64,000 bases of DNA from NORP240 sp965222175 (GTDB lineage Bacteria > Pseudomonadota > Gammaproteobacteria > Pseudomonadales > Pseudohongiellaceae), in the NCBI GenBank assembly GCA_965222175.1, contig OZ244938.1, positions 1,736,001-1,800,000 of the forward strand. The letters run 5' to 3'. A program made the translations under genes and the position numbers. The notes below the pieces were generated by a model. That model worked only from the letters and a program-made list of their open reading frames with translations. It was not told the origin of the DNA and made no database searches. Positions 52,293-61,105 of the stretch are shown here, one piece after another (the stretch's first letter is position 1; each line of letters begins with the position of its first letter).

Positions 52293-52637
52293 TCAATTCA
52301 TGGTCTGGCGGATAGCGTCGGTATCGAAGCCTGTCAGCCAGTTTTTACCGTCTGTAAGAACAGGGCGCTTGATCAGAGCGGGATGCTCCACCATCAGCGC
52401 TGCCGCCGTTGCCGGTGAAAGATTTTCCCGCGTGGCCTCCGGCAGGCCACGCCAGGTGGTTCCGCGTCGGTTGATCAGCTGATCCGGGCTAAAGTGGCTC
52501 AGGAACTGTTCCACCAGTTCCCTGTCGATGCCGTCCTTGCGGTAATCGTGGAATTCGAACCGGTAGTCGTTATCTTCCAGCCAGCGCAGGGTTTTTCTTA
52601 TGGTGTCGCAATTGCGGATTCCGTAAACCGTGATCAT
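52293..52637 (-). CDS. yffB: ArsC/Spx-family reductase-like protein (YffB)
   Basis: A 114-residue thioredoxin-fold protein with YGIRNCDTIRKTLRWLEDN at residues 5-23 (single Cys10) and the C-terminal LIKRPVLTDGKNWLTGFD. These define the YffB branch of the ArsC family, which probably uses glutathione; the physiological substrate is unknown. It is found next to dapD or dapE in many gammaproteobacteria. Confidence 0.95.
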   Translation of the reverse strand: MITVYGIRNCDTIRKTLRWLEDNDYRFEFHDYRKDGIDRELVEQFLSHFSPDQLINRRGTTWRGLPEATRENLSPATAAALMVEHPALIKRPVLTDGKNWLTGFDTDAIRQTMN

Positions 52638-52678
52638 GATGGTCTGCTGTCTCTCTCGTCCCTCTCGTCCCTGGTGAA

Positions 52679-55417
52679 TCAGCTGGTAAACCGCTCTTCC
52701 AGACTGTCCTTGATCGCCGATTCCAGCTGAGCCGCCTGCGTCCTGTCGCTAATAGGCCTGCCCTTTTCGTCGGTGATGAAAAACAGGTCTTCGACCCGCT
52801 CACCCAGGGTGGTAATGCGTGCGTCCCGCAGGGTAACGCGGTTTTCTGCGAATATTTTACCCACTGTAGCCAGGATTCCGGCGTGATCCGGACAGTTGAT
52901 CTCCAGCGTGGAGTAGGGCTTGTCCGGGTTGCTGATCAGTTCGGCTTCCACGTGCTGGCTGAATGATTTCAACTGTCGTGCGGGCTTACGGCTGACCGGT
53001 GCAACATAAGACCGTCGATCCAGGATGTGTTCCAACAGGACTTTGCGGATCTGGGCGATACGTTCCGGCCTGTCACCTACCGGCTTGCCGTTGTTTTCAA
53101 GAACCGTGTAGGTATCCATGCAGTAGCCGTTGGCCGACGTAAATATTCGGGCGTTCTGTACGTTCAGTCTCAGTTTCTCAAACGCCGCCGTACAGTTGGC
53201 AAACGTATACGGTGTATTCGGCACGTAGACAAATATCTGCGTGCCGCCTTCGATGGTATTGTCCACCGTATCCTTGATGGCGATCAGCGGTCCGTCTTCC
53301 CGGTGCTGCTGGAGGCATTCGGTATGCCAGGATATGTTAGCCACCGATTCCCTGACGAAGTACTCGTCCGCGGTATTTTCCCAAATTGACCGAATGGCTT
53401 CTTCCGTGAGTCCCCGATCGGTCAGTTTCTGCAGAACAGACTGTTGCTTGTCGTTGATCCGTTCCTCGCGATCAACGGGATTCTCCAGGCCGAGCCGCAA
53501 TGCCCGCTTGGTATTCAGGTATAACTGACGCAACAGGGCGGCCCGCCAGGCATTCCAGAGATTGGGGTTGGTTGCATTGATGTCCGCAACGGTGAGCGCG
53601 TAGAGATAGTCGAGGTGCAGCTTGTCGCCGACCTGTCGGGCAAAGTCATTGATTACTTCCGGATCGCTGATGTCCTTTCGTTGCGCGGTCATGGACATCA
53701 ACAGGTGGTTCTGCACCAGCCAGCCCACCAGGTTGCTGTCCCAGTCACTAAGGTGATGACGCCTGCAGAAGCCTGCTGCGTCTTCCATGCCCAGTACCGA
53801 ATGGTCGCCACCCCGGCCCTTGGCGATGTCATGGTACAGTCCGGCAATGTACAGCAATTCGATCTTTGGTAAATGACGGGCAATATGTGCGGCTACGGGG
53901 AAATTGACCTCGGCGTCGGGCAACCGGAACCGGCGCATGTTTTCCACTACCTGGAGGGTGTGTGCATCGACGGTGTAGATATGAAACAGGTCGTGCTGCA
54001 TTTTCCCGGTAATCTGGCCGAATTCGGGCAGGTAAAGACCGAGAATTCCGTAACGTGCCATGCGCCTCAACTGCAGTGTCAACATGTGATTGGAGCGCAG
54101 CAGCTCCATGAACAACGAGGTATTGCGGATATCTTCGCGAAACTTGTCGTCCACCAGATGTCGGTGGTCCCTGATCAGGCGAATGGTTGACGCCCTTACC
54201 CCCTTGATATCCGGGTTTTGAGCCATCTGGACAAAAATCTCCAGCAAGGCAAAGGGGAAACGCTTGAATACCGTCGGCTGGCGAACTTCGATGTAATCAT
54301 TGTGGATCTGAAAACGCTTGTTGATCGGCACGATCTTTTCTTTTTCACCTGCCCGCAGGATGGCCTCGTCCAGGTGTTGCAGCAGCACGTCGTTGAGTTC
54401 CCGTAGACTGGCCACAACCTGGTAGTACTGCTGCATCAATTGTTCAACCGCCAGGCTCTTGTCATCATCCTGGTAACCCAGCATCCGGGCCAGTTCCCTT
54501 TGTTTGTCGAAAAGTAACCGGTCTTCCCGGCGCCCGGCCAGTAAATGCAGGCCGTAACGGATTTTCCAGAGAAACTTCTGGCCCTCGGAAAATATTTTTT
54601 CCTCCGAGACATTCAAAAACCCCAGTTCGACGAGATCGCTGAACGTTTTTGCGCCAAACTGACGCTTGGTTATCCATGCGATGGTCTGAATGTCCCGTAA
54701 ACCGCCCGGGGAAGTCTTTATATTCGGCTCAAGGGCGTAGTCGATGTCATGGTATTTTTCATGGCGGGCATTCTGCTCGTCCCGCTTGGCTTGCAGGAAC
54801 TGCTTGATGGGCCAGATCCTGTTGCTGGACGTCAGGCGTTCCATTTCGTCTCTGAGCTCGGCTGGCCCCGCCAGTGTCCGGGACTCCATGAGTGCCGTGG
54901 CGACGGTAATATCGGCCTTGGCTTCCTGCCTGCACTGTTTAAGGGAGCGGACACTCTGGCCAATTTCCAGGTTGATATCCCACAGCAGGGTCAGGAAGTT
55001 GCTGATGCAGGTTTTGTAGCCGGCAATCCTGTCGTTGCGGGTAAGGATCAGCAGGTCGATATCAGAGTGGGGGTGCAGTTCGCCGCGGCCGTAGCCGCCA
55101 ACGGCTACAAGGGAAATGTCGTTGTCATCCGGCCACGGAAACTGCTGCCAGGCCAGCTGTAATACCTGGTCGATGAAATGGGCTCGACTGCTGACCAGCA
55201 GGGCGACATCCACGTTGTCCCGGTAGAGTTGATCCAGCGTGGCGTTGGCCTGCTCGATGGCACTTTTGAACAACGGGATCGGGGACTCCCCGTTCTGCAG
55301 GCGCAGCGAGAGCTGTTCAGGGTCCATCAGTTCAACAGGGCGGGCCTGGTCTGGCAGAGCTTGCGGCATCAGGGGGGTGGGCTCCTGTGCGTGGATATCA
55401 TCGGGGAAACTGTTCAT
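52679..55417 (-). CDS. glnD: Bifunctional uridylyltransferase/uridylyl-removing enzyme GlnD
   Basis: A 912-residue nitrogen sensor that adds or removes UMP on PII proteins. The nucleotidyltransferase motif GGYGRGELHPHSDIDL lies at 107-122. The HD hydrolase domain has IAGLYHDIAKGRGGDHS (about 515-531). Two C-terminal ACT domains bind glutamine (VFVYVPNTPYTFANC-like region and YSTLEINCPDHAGILATVGK). Its 5' end overlaps the 3' end of map by 20 bp. Confidence 0.97.
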   Translation of the reverse strand: MNSFPDDIHAQEPTPLMPQALPDQARPVELMDPEQLSLRLQNGESPIPLFKSAIEQANATLDQLYRDNVDVALLVSSRAHFIDQVLQLAWQQFPWPDDNDISLVAVGGYGRGELHPHSDIDLLILTRNDRIAGYKTCISNFLTLLWDINLEIGQSVRSLKQCRQEAKADITVATALMESRTLAGPAELRDEMERLTSSNRIWPIKQFLQAKRDEQNARHEKYHDIDYALEPNIKTSPGGLRDIQTIAWITKRQFGAKTFSDLVELGFLNVSEEKIFSEGQKFLWKIRYGLHLLAGRREDRLLFDKQRELARMLGYQDDDKSLAVEQLMQQYYQVVASLRELNDVLLQHLDEAILRAGEKEKIVPINKRFQIHNDYIEVRQPTVFKRFPFALLEIFVQMAQNPDIKGVRASTIRLIRDHRHLVDDKFREDIRNTSLFMELLRSNHMLTLQLRRMARYGILGLYLPEFGQITGKMQHDLFHIYTVDAHTLQVVENMRRFRLPDAEVNFPVAAHIARHLPKIELLYIAGLYHDIAKGRGGDHSVLGMEDAAGFCRRHHLSDWDSNLVGWLVQNHLLMSMTAQRKDISDPEVINDFARQVGDKLHLDYLYALTVADINATNPNLWNAWRAALLRQLYLNTKRALRLGLENPVDREERINDKQQSVLQKLTDRGLTEEAIRSIWENTADEYFVRESVANISWHTECLQQHREDGPLIAIKDTVDNTIEGGTQIFVYVPNTPYTFANCTAAFEKLRLNVQNARIFTSANGYCMDTYTVLENNGKPVGDRPERIAQIRKVLLEHILDRRSYVAPVSRKPARQLKSFSQHVEAELISNPDKPYSTLEINCPDHAGILATVGKIFAENRVTLRDARITTLGERVEDLFFITDEKGRPISDRTQAAQLESAIKDSLEERFTS

Positions 55418-56177
55418 CGGAGCGCAGGGTTAGTACCTCGCAACCATCCCTGGTTACCGCCAGTGTGTGTTCCCACTGGGCAGACAGGCGCCGGTCCTTG
55501 GTTGTTACAGTCCAGCCGTCCTTCTTGGAAAGCTTGGTAAACCGGCTGCCGGCATTCAGCATCGGCTCGATGGTAAAGGTCATGCCCTCGACGACAACGC
55601 AGCCGGTTTTTGGCTTGCCGTAATGCAGTACCTGCGGATCTTCGTGAAATATCCTGCCAATGCCGTGACCACAGTATTCCCGCACTACCGAATAGTGATT
55701 GGCTTCTGCATGGGTCTGTATGACATGACCGATGTCGCCGAGAGTGATGCCGGGTTTGACCAGTTCTATGCCCTTGTAGAGGCATTCCTGGGTTATCCGA
55801 ATCAGGCGACGGGCGTGATCCGGCGTCTCGCCCACACAGAACATTTTACTGGTATCGCCATGAAACCCGTCCTTGATGACCGTGACGTCAATATTGATGA
55901 TATCCCCCGCCTTGAGGATCTTCCCGTCACTGGGAATGCCATGGCAGATGACATGGTTTACCGAGGTGCAGATGGACTTGGGGAAGCCATTGTAATTCAA
56001 CGGGGCCGGAATCGCCCCCTGCACGTTGACAATGTAATCGTGGCAGATGCGGTCCAGTTCGCCGGTACTGACACCCGGTTCAACATAGGGCGTGATCATC
56101 TCCAGAACTTCGGCGGCCAGGCGTCCGGCCACCCGCATCCTGGCTATCTCATCCGCATTTTTAATACTGATGCCCAT
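55398..56177 (-). CDS. map: Methionine aminopeptidase type I
   Basis: A 259-residue enzyme removing N-terminal methionine. Metal ligands are visible in INIDVTVIKDGFHGDTSKMF (two Asp), GHGIGRIFHEDP (His), TFTIEPML (Glu) and AQWEHTLAVT (Glu). I place the start at MGISIKNADEI, the usual family start; a longer frame exists but lacks conservation. Divergent from rpsB, as in most gammaproteobacteria. Confidence 0.96.
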   Translation of the reverse strand: MGISIKNADEIARMRVAGRLAAEVLEMITPYVEPGVSTGELDRICHDYIVNVQGAIPAPLNYNGFPKSICTSVNHVICHGIPSDGKILKAGDIINIDVTVIKDGFHGDTSKMFCVGETPDHARRLIRITQECLYKGIELVKPGITLGDIGHVIQTHAEANHYSVVREYCGHGIGRIFHEDPQVLHYGKPKTGCVVVEGMTFTIEPMLNAGSRFTKLSKKDGWTVTTKDRRLSAQWEHTLAVTRDGCEVLTLRSDEQFPR

Positions 56178-56321
56178 CTGTTGCTGCAACTGTTTGTGAC
56201 CTGCCCAAAAGGATGCGTATTGTAAAGCACCAGCATGGTGAATAACAGAAGCTGCATGCCCCGGTACGCCGGACTCCATGAGTACCGGGGCACCAACCGT
56301 CCCGGGGCGAACAGGCTGATT

Positions 56322-56351
56322 CTTTATATTTCTGGCCTGTTGTGGTATAAA
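56322..56351 (+). promoter_or_regulatory. Probable rpsB promoter
   Basis: TATAAA at 56346-56351 preceded by TGTGG forms a good -10, with an AT-rich but imperfect -35 around CTTTAT at 56322. It leaves a leader of roughly 185 nt before the rpsB start, long enough for the S2 autoregulatory structure known in E. coli; I could not fold it. Confidence 0.5.
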
Positions 56352-56544
56352 GCGGCGCGCTCAGAGACCCCGGTCTCCGGAGCAGGTGGAAAAACACACA
56401 ATTTAACGCTGGTTCGCCAGCCAAATAACGTCACACATACACCGTCACATCGACTATGGGTGCCCGCCGGAACGCCTTCCCATGGCGTTTCAAGGGTTTG
56501 GTCATGGGGTGTATGGAGGCCTAACCCGAACTACAGGAAAAGCT

Positions 56545-57720
56545 ATGACTGCTGTATCTATGAAAGAGATGCTGAAGGCCGGCGTGCACTTCGGACATCA
56601 ATGCCGTTACTGGAACCCCAAAATGGACAAGTACATTTTCGGGGCTCGCAACAAGATTCATATCATCAACCTGGAGCACACACTTCCCGCCTTGAATACA
56701 GCGCTGGAGGAAGTCCGTGATCTGGCGGCCAAGAACAAGAAAGTACTGTTCGTGGGTACCAAGCGGGCTGCCAGCAAGTTTATCAAGGCCGAGGCGGAGC
56801 GGGCGGGCATGCCCTATGTCAACCACCGCTGGCTTGGCGGGATGCTGACCAACTACAAGACCATTCGTGGCTCGATCAAGCGACTCAAGGATCTCGAGGC
56901 CCAGGAAGTGGATGGCACCTTTGAACACCTTACCAAGAAAGAGGCGTTGATGCGTCGCCGGGCCAAGGAAAAACTCGAGCGCAGTATTGGCGGGATCAAG
57001 GACATGGGCGGCCTGCCCGATGCGATTTTCGTGGTTGACGTGGATCACGAGCGGATCTCGGTGAAAGAGGCAAACAGCCTGAAGATTCCAGTAATAGGCA
57101 TAGTCGACACCAACAGTGATCCTGAGGGAGTTGATTTCGTCATTCCCGGAAACGACGACGCGATCCGGGCCATCAAGCTGTATGTTGCCGCAGTCGCCGA
57201 TGCCTGTGTGACCGGAAAAAACGCAGCGAATTCAGTGGGTGAAGGCGAGTTCGTGGAAATAGATGATGACGAGCCTGCCGTAGCCGCACCGGCTGAAAGC
57301 CCACAGCCCGCCGCGGAAACCGCCGCAGCGGCGGATGAAGACGCGAAACCTGCTGCCCCGACGGCAGCAGAGCCGCCGGCGGCCGAGGTCGAAGAGGCTG
57401 TTACCGAACCTGAGCCGGCAGCCGAAGCCGAAGCCGAATCCGCCAGTGAAGCGGTTGCGGAAACTGCCGATGCAGCCGGCGCCACCGAAGAGCCCGAGGC
57501 AAAAGCCGACACGGCGGCAGAAGAACCGGCGGCAACCAGTGAAGGTGCTGCGGCGAAAGTGGTAGCAAAGAAGAAGGCGCCAGCCAAAAAGGCTGCTGCC
57601 AAGAAAAAAGCGCCTGCTAAAAAAGCGGCCGCCAAGAAGAAAGCGCCAGCAAAGAAGGCCGCTGCCAAGAAAAAGGCACCGGCCAAAAAGAAGGCGTCCG
57701 ATTCTGACGGCGAGTCGTGA
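56545..57720 (+). CDS. rpsB: Ribosomal protein S2 with long acidic-then-basic C-terminal tail
   Basis: A 391-residue protein; E. coli S2 has 241. Residues 1 to about 230 are a normal S2 (MLKAGVHFGHQCRYWNPKMD, HRWLGGMLTNYKTIRGSIKR, GLPDAIFVVDVDHE). Residues about 232-337 are Ala/Glu/Pro-rich and acidic, and residues 338-391 are basic repeats of KKKAPAKKAAA type, ending KKKASDSDGES. The tail motif resembles the AlgP-like protein in this window. S2 sits on the 30S solvent side near S1, so the tail could reach mRNA or S1; that is inference. The start at MTAVSMKEM is the conserved one. A terminator-like hairpin separates it from tsf. Confidence 0.97.
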   Translation: MTAVSMKEMLKAGVHFGHQCRYWNPKMDKYIFGARNKIHIINLEHTLPALNTALEEVRDLAAKNKKVLFVGTKRAASKFIKAEAERAGMPYVNHRWLGGMLTNYKTIRGSIKRLKDLEAQEVDGTFEHLTKKEALMRRRAKEKLERSIGGIKDMGGLPDAIFVVDVDHERISVKEANSLKIPVIGIVDTNSDPEGVDFVIPGNDDAIRAIKLYVAAVADACVTGKNAANSVGEGEFVEIDDDEPAVAAPAESPQPAAETAAAADEDAKPAAPTAAEPPAAEVEEAVTEPEPAAEAEAESASEAVAETADAAGATEEPEAKADTAAEEPAATSEGAAAKVVAKKKAPAKKAAAKKKAPAKKAAAKKKAPAKKAAAKKKAPAKKKASDSDGES

Positions 57721-57772
57721 GTCTGCCATTCCTCTCGAGTTGATTCCCAACTCACAGGACAGGATTCATTCC

Positions 57773-57795
57773 GGGGGCGTAATGCCCCCTTTTTT
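57773..57795 (+). terminator. Terminator/attenuator between rpsB and tsf
   Basis: GGGGGC, loop GTAAT, GCCCCC followed by six T. It would lower tsf and downstream expression relative to rpsB. Confidence 0.88.
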
Positions 57796-57864
57796 CACAA
57801 ACCAAACCGAATATTTCGATTGCCGCTCCGAGCCGGGCGGCGTGAAAGTTGAGAGGCTGATAAC

Positions 57865-58740
57865 ATGACTACTATTTCTGCAAGCATGGTCAAGGAACTA
57901 CGCGAGCGCACCGGGCTGGGTATGATGGAGTGCAAAAAAGCCCTCCAGGAGGCCGACGGCAATATGGACCAGGCCATCGATGACCTGCGTAAGGCGAGTG
58001 GCCTCAAGGCTGCCAAGAAGTCCAGTCGGGTTGCGGCCCAGGGAATGGTTGCGACCAGGATTGCCGAGGACGGTAACTACGGTGTCATCGTGGAAGTCAA
58101 CAGCGAGACTGACTTTGTCGCCAAGGATGACAATTTCCAGAATTTCGTCGCTCAGGTGCTGGCTGCGGCCTTTGACAACCGCGAGGCAGATGTGCCTGAA
58201 CTGCTTGACGGTGGACTTGAAGCAGCGCGCCAGGCACTGGTGCAGAAAATCGGGGAGAACATCACCGTCCGACGAGTCGCCAGGCTGGGCTTTGACGACG
58301 CCAACAAGGGTATTGTTGACTCCTACGTTCATAACAACAACCAGATTGCCGTTCTCATCGCACTGCAGGGCGGGGATGAGTCCCTGGCACGGGACATCGC
58401 CATGCATATTGCCGCGCTCAACCCGATGGTGATACATACGGAGGATGTGCCGGAAGACGTACTATCCAAGGAATCCGAAATTTATACTGCCCAGGCCAGG
58501 GAGAGCGGCAAGCCGGAGGAAATTATCGAGAAGATGATTACCGGCAGATTGCGAAAATTCGTAGCTGAAGTAAGCTTGCTGGAACAGCCCTTTGTAAAGG
58601 ATCCGGATACCAAGGTGGTGGACCTGCTCAAGGAGGCCGGTGCCGACGTGGTCTCGTTTGTCCGCTTTGAAGTGGGTGAGGGGATCGAGAAGAAAGAGGA
58701 AGACTTCGCTGCCGAGGTTGCTGCACAACTGGACAGCTAG
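57865..58740 (+). CDS. tsf: Elongation factor Ts
   Basis: A 291-residue nucleotide exchange factor for EF-Tu. The UBA-like N-terminus (VKELRERTGLGMMECKKALQ) and the core motif VEVNSETDFVAKDDNF are conserved, with the dimerisation domain ending KEEDFAAEVAAQL. It follows rpsB in the usual order, but behind a strong hairpin terminator. Confidence 0.98.
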   Translation: MTTISASMVKELRERTGLGMMECKKALQEADGNMDQAIDDLRKASGLKAAKKSSRVAAQGMVATRIAEDGNYGVIVEVNSETDFVAKDDNFQNFVAQVLAAAFDNREADVPELLDGGLEAARQALVQKIGENITVRRVARLGFDDANKGIVDSYVHNNNQIAVLIALQGGDESLARDIAMHIAALNPMVIHTEDVPEDVLSKESEIYTAQARESGKPEEIIEKMITGRLRKFVAEVSLLEQPFVKDPDTKVVDLLKEAGADVVSFVRFEVGEGIEKKEEDFAAEVAAQLDS

Positions 58741-58800
58741 GCTGTCGGTAGCGAAACGAGACTGCACTGGCAGTTTCGATCATCAACGGGACAAGCCACC

Positions 58801-59520
58801 ATGCCGGGTACCGATAAAAAATATAAACGAATCCTGCTGAAACTCAGTGGCGAAGCGCTGATGGGTTCCGGTGAGTTCGGTATCGATCCTAAAGTGCTTG
58901 ATCGAATTGCCGTTGAAGTGGGTCAATTGGTCGGCTTCGGTATCGAAGTGGGCATGGTAATCGGCGGCGGCAACCTGTTCCGTGGTGCGGCCCTGCACGC
59001 CGCCGGCATGGAACGCGTTACCGGCGATCACATGGGTATGCTGGCAACAGTGATGAATGCCCTGGCGATGCGCGATGCCCTGGAGCGGGCAGGTATTCCT
59101 ACCCGGGTCATGTCAGCGGTGCAAATGAGCGGTATGGTGGAGCATTATGACCGCCGTACCGCCATGCGGCATTTGCGGGCCGGGGACGTGGTTATCTTTT
59201 CGGCGGGCACAGGCAATCCGTTTTTCACCACCGATACGGCGGCCTGTCTGCGCGGCATCGAAATCGGGGCAGAGCTGATACTGAAAGCCACCAAAGTGGA
59301 CGGTGTCTACTCGGCGGATCCCAACATCGATCCTGACGCGGTAAAGTTCGATACCCTCAGCTATGACGAAGTGATCGAAAAGAAACTGGGTGTAATGGAC
59401 CTGACCGCGATCTGTCTGAGTCGGGATCACGCGATTCCCATACGCGTGTTCGACATGACCAAGGCCGGAGCGCTGCTGAACAATGTGATTGGAAACGGTG
59501 AGGGTACCACCATCGACTAA
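58801..59520 (+). CDS. pyrH: UMP kinase
   Basis: A 239-residue amino-acid-kinase-fold enzyme phosphorylating UMP to UDP. Conserved blocks are RILLKLSGEALMG, VIGGGNLFRGA, MLATVMNALAMRDAL, GTGNPFFTTDTAACLRG and KATKVDGVYSADP. The stop codon is immediately followed by the MITE that separates it from frr. Confidence 0.98.
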   Translation: MPGTDKKYKRILLKLSGEALMGSGEFGIDPKVLDRIAVEVGQLVGFGIEVGMVIGGGNLFRGAALHAAGMERVTGDHMGMLATVMNALAMRDALERAGIPTRVMSAVQMSGMVEHYDRRTAMRHLRAGDVVIFSAGTGNPFFTTDTAACLRGIEIGAELILKATKVDGVYSADPNIDPDAVKFDTLSYDEVIEKKLGVMDLTAICLSRDHAIPIRVFDMTKAGALLNNVIGNGEGTTID

Positions 59521-59659
59521 CAGGCTGTTGAAAAACGTCAAGAGTGCAGCCAGGACGTGGCGAAAACTGTCTGAAAGCGCTGTTTACCCGGTGTAAATGC
59601 GCATTTTTAAACAGTTTTCAATGACCAATTGGCAAGCGGAGTAGTTTTTCAACAGCCTG
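59521..59659. mobile_element. 139-bp palindromic MITE between pyrH and frr
   Basis: Perfect 16-bp terminal inverted repeats, CAGGCTGTTGAAAAAC at 59521 and its complement ending at 59659, flanked by CTAA on both sides as a 4-bp target duplication. The inner part is also partly palindromic: GAAAACTGTCTGAAAGCGC on one arm and GAAAACTGTTTAAAAATGCGC on the other. There is no coding capacity. The structure is that of a miniature inverted-repeat element mobilised by a transposase elsewhere; which IS family is not certain. Confidence 0.85.
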
Positions 59660-59716
59660 CTAACCAGAGAACAGCTTGATGCCAGTCCAGGCTAAAACAA
59701 CCGGGAGAATCAGCAG

Positions 59717-60274
59717 ATGATCAACGAAATTACCAGGGACGCCGAAGAACGCATGCAGAAAAGTGTTGCCTCGCTGGAAACGGCGTTCAACAAGATTCGT
59801 ACCGGACGGGCTCACCCCAGTCTTCTTGACGACATAGTGGTGAACTACTACGGCGCCGAGACACCGCTGAACCAGCTTGCCAACGTCACCGTCGAAGAAG
59901 GTCGGTCGCTGGTGGTAAATCCCTGGGAGAAGTCCATGATCGGCGAGGTCGAGAAGGCAATCATGAAATCGGACCTGGGATTGAACCCGTCGAACAACGG
60001 TGAATCCATTCGCGTGCCGATGCCGCCACTGACGGAAGAAACTCGCAAGGAGTTTACCAAGCAGGCCCGCCACGAGGCGGAAAATGCCAGGGTGGCAATC
60101 CGCAACATCCGGCGCGATGCCAATTCCGATCTCAAGGAGCTGGAAAAGGAAAAAGAGATCAGTGAGGACGACCTGCGCCGGGCCGAGGAAAGTATTCAGA
60201 AACTGACTGATAAATACGTCGAGGCCATCGAATCCAGTCTTGCGGAGAAAGAGCAGGATCTTTTATCTGTCTGA
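59717..60274 (+). CDS. frr: Ribosome recycling factor
   Basis: A 185-residue protein that releases ribosomes after termination with EF-G. It starts MINEITRDAEERMQKSVASL and has KIRTGRAHPSLLD, RSLVVNPWEKSMI and the helical tail EKEKEISEDDLRRAEESIQK. Normal length. The upstream gap is filled by the MITE and a normal ribosome-binding site (GGGAGA). Confidence 0.98.
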   Translation: MINEITRDAEERMQKSVASLETAFNKIRTGRAHPSLLDDIVVNYYGAETPLNQLANVTVEEGRSLVVNPWEKSMIGEVEKAIMKSDLGLNPSNNGESIRVPMPPLTEETRKEFTKQARHEAENARVAIRNIRRDANSDLKELEKEKEISEDDLRRAEESIQKLTDKYVEAIESSLAEKEQDLLSV

Positions 60275-60360
60275 CTATCCGCTTCTATACCCAGGGGTGA
60301 AGCACTGCACTGCCATCGCTTGCCCAGGTTTGCGACGGGAACAGAAGGGATCAGCGAAGT

Positions 60361-61092
60361 ATGGAATCCGACTCCACCAACAGACTGCCGACGCATATTG
60401 CGGTCATCATGGATGGTAACAATCGCTGGGCCAGATCCCGGGGCCTTTCTGGAACAGCCGGTCATCGACGTGGTGCGGAAACGGCCCGGGATCTGGTCGA
60501 CAGCTGCATAAAGCGCGAGGTCAGTTATCTCACCTTGTTTGCCTTCAGCAGTGAAAACTGGTTGCGGCCGAAGAAAGAAGTGAACGCGCTGATGTCGCTG
60601 TTTCTGGCTGTGCTGAAGCGCAAGGAAATCGAACAGTTTCACGGCAAGAACGTGCGAATCAGGTTCATCGGCAGGCGCGCGGATTTTTCCACCAGGCTGC
60701 TTAACCATATGCAGCAGGTGGAGAAACTGACCGAGCAGAATTCCGGATTGACTGTCACCGTGGCTGCCGACTACGGCGGGCGTTGGGATATCACTGAAGC
60801 AGCTCGAAAAGCCGCCGGGGAAGTCATGGCAGGTAACCTGACTGCGGAGCAGATCGATACGGACGTCATCCAGCGATTCATTTCTCTGGGTGACGCCCCG
60901 GCACCGGATCTGTGTATACGAACCGGCGGAGAACACCGCATCAGTAATTTCCTGCTCTGGCAATTCGCCTATACAGAACTGTATTTTACCGACTGTTACT
61001 GGCCTGATTTTGATGATGGCCAGTTTCAGCTGGCGCTGGACGACTATGCGTCCCGACAGCGGCGCTACGGTCAGCATCCGGATTCCGGGTGA
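60361..61092 (+). CDS. uppS: Undecaprenyl diphosphate synthase
   Basis: A 243-residue cis-prenyltransferase making the C55 lipid carrier. The catalytic Asp18 lies in HIAVIMDGNNRWARSRG, followed by GHRRGAETARDLVD, LTLFAFSSENWLRP and the C-terminal RTGGEHRISNFLLWQFAYTE. Start 14 bp before the next gene; part of the conserved uppS-cdsA-dxr-rseP cluster. Confidence 0.98.
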   Translation: MESDSTNRLPTHIAVIMDGNNRWARSRGLSGTAGHRRGAETARDLVDSCIKREVSYLTLFAFSSENWLRPKKEVNALMSLFLAVLKRKEIEQFHGKNVRIRFIGRRADFSTRLLNHMQQVEKLTEQNSGLTVTVAADYGGRWDITEAARKAAGEVMAGNLTAEQIDTDVIQRFISLGDAPAPDLCIRTGGEHRISNFLLWQFAYTELYFTDCYWPDFDDGQFQLALDDYASRQRRYGQHPDSG

Positions 61093-61105
61093 CGGAGTAA
61101 CGGGC

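Noticed and set aside
57045..57755. Minus-strand Ala/Ser-rich frame opposite the rpsB tail
   Set aside because: Low-complexity shadow of the GCC/GAA-rich S2 tail; no start or family pattern.
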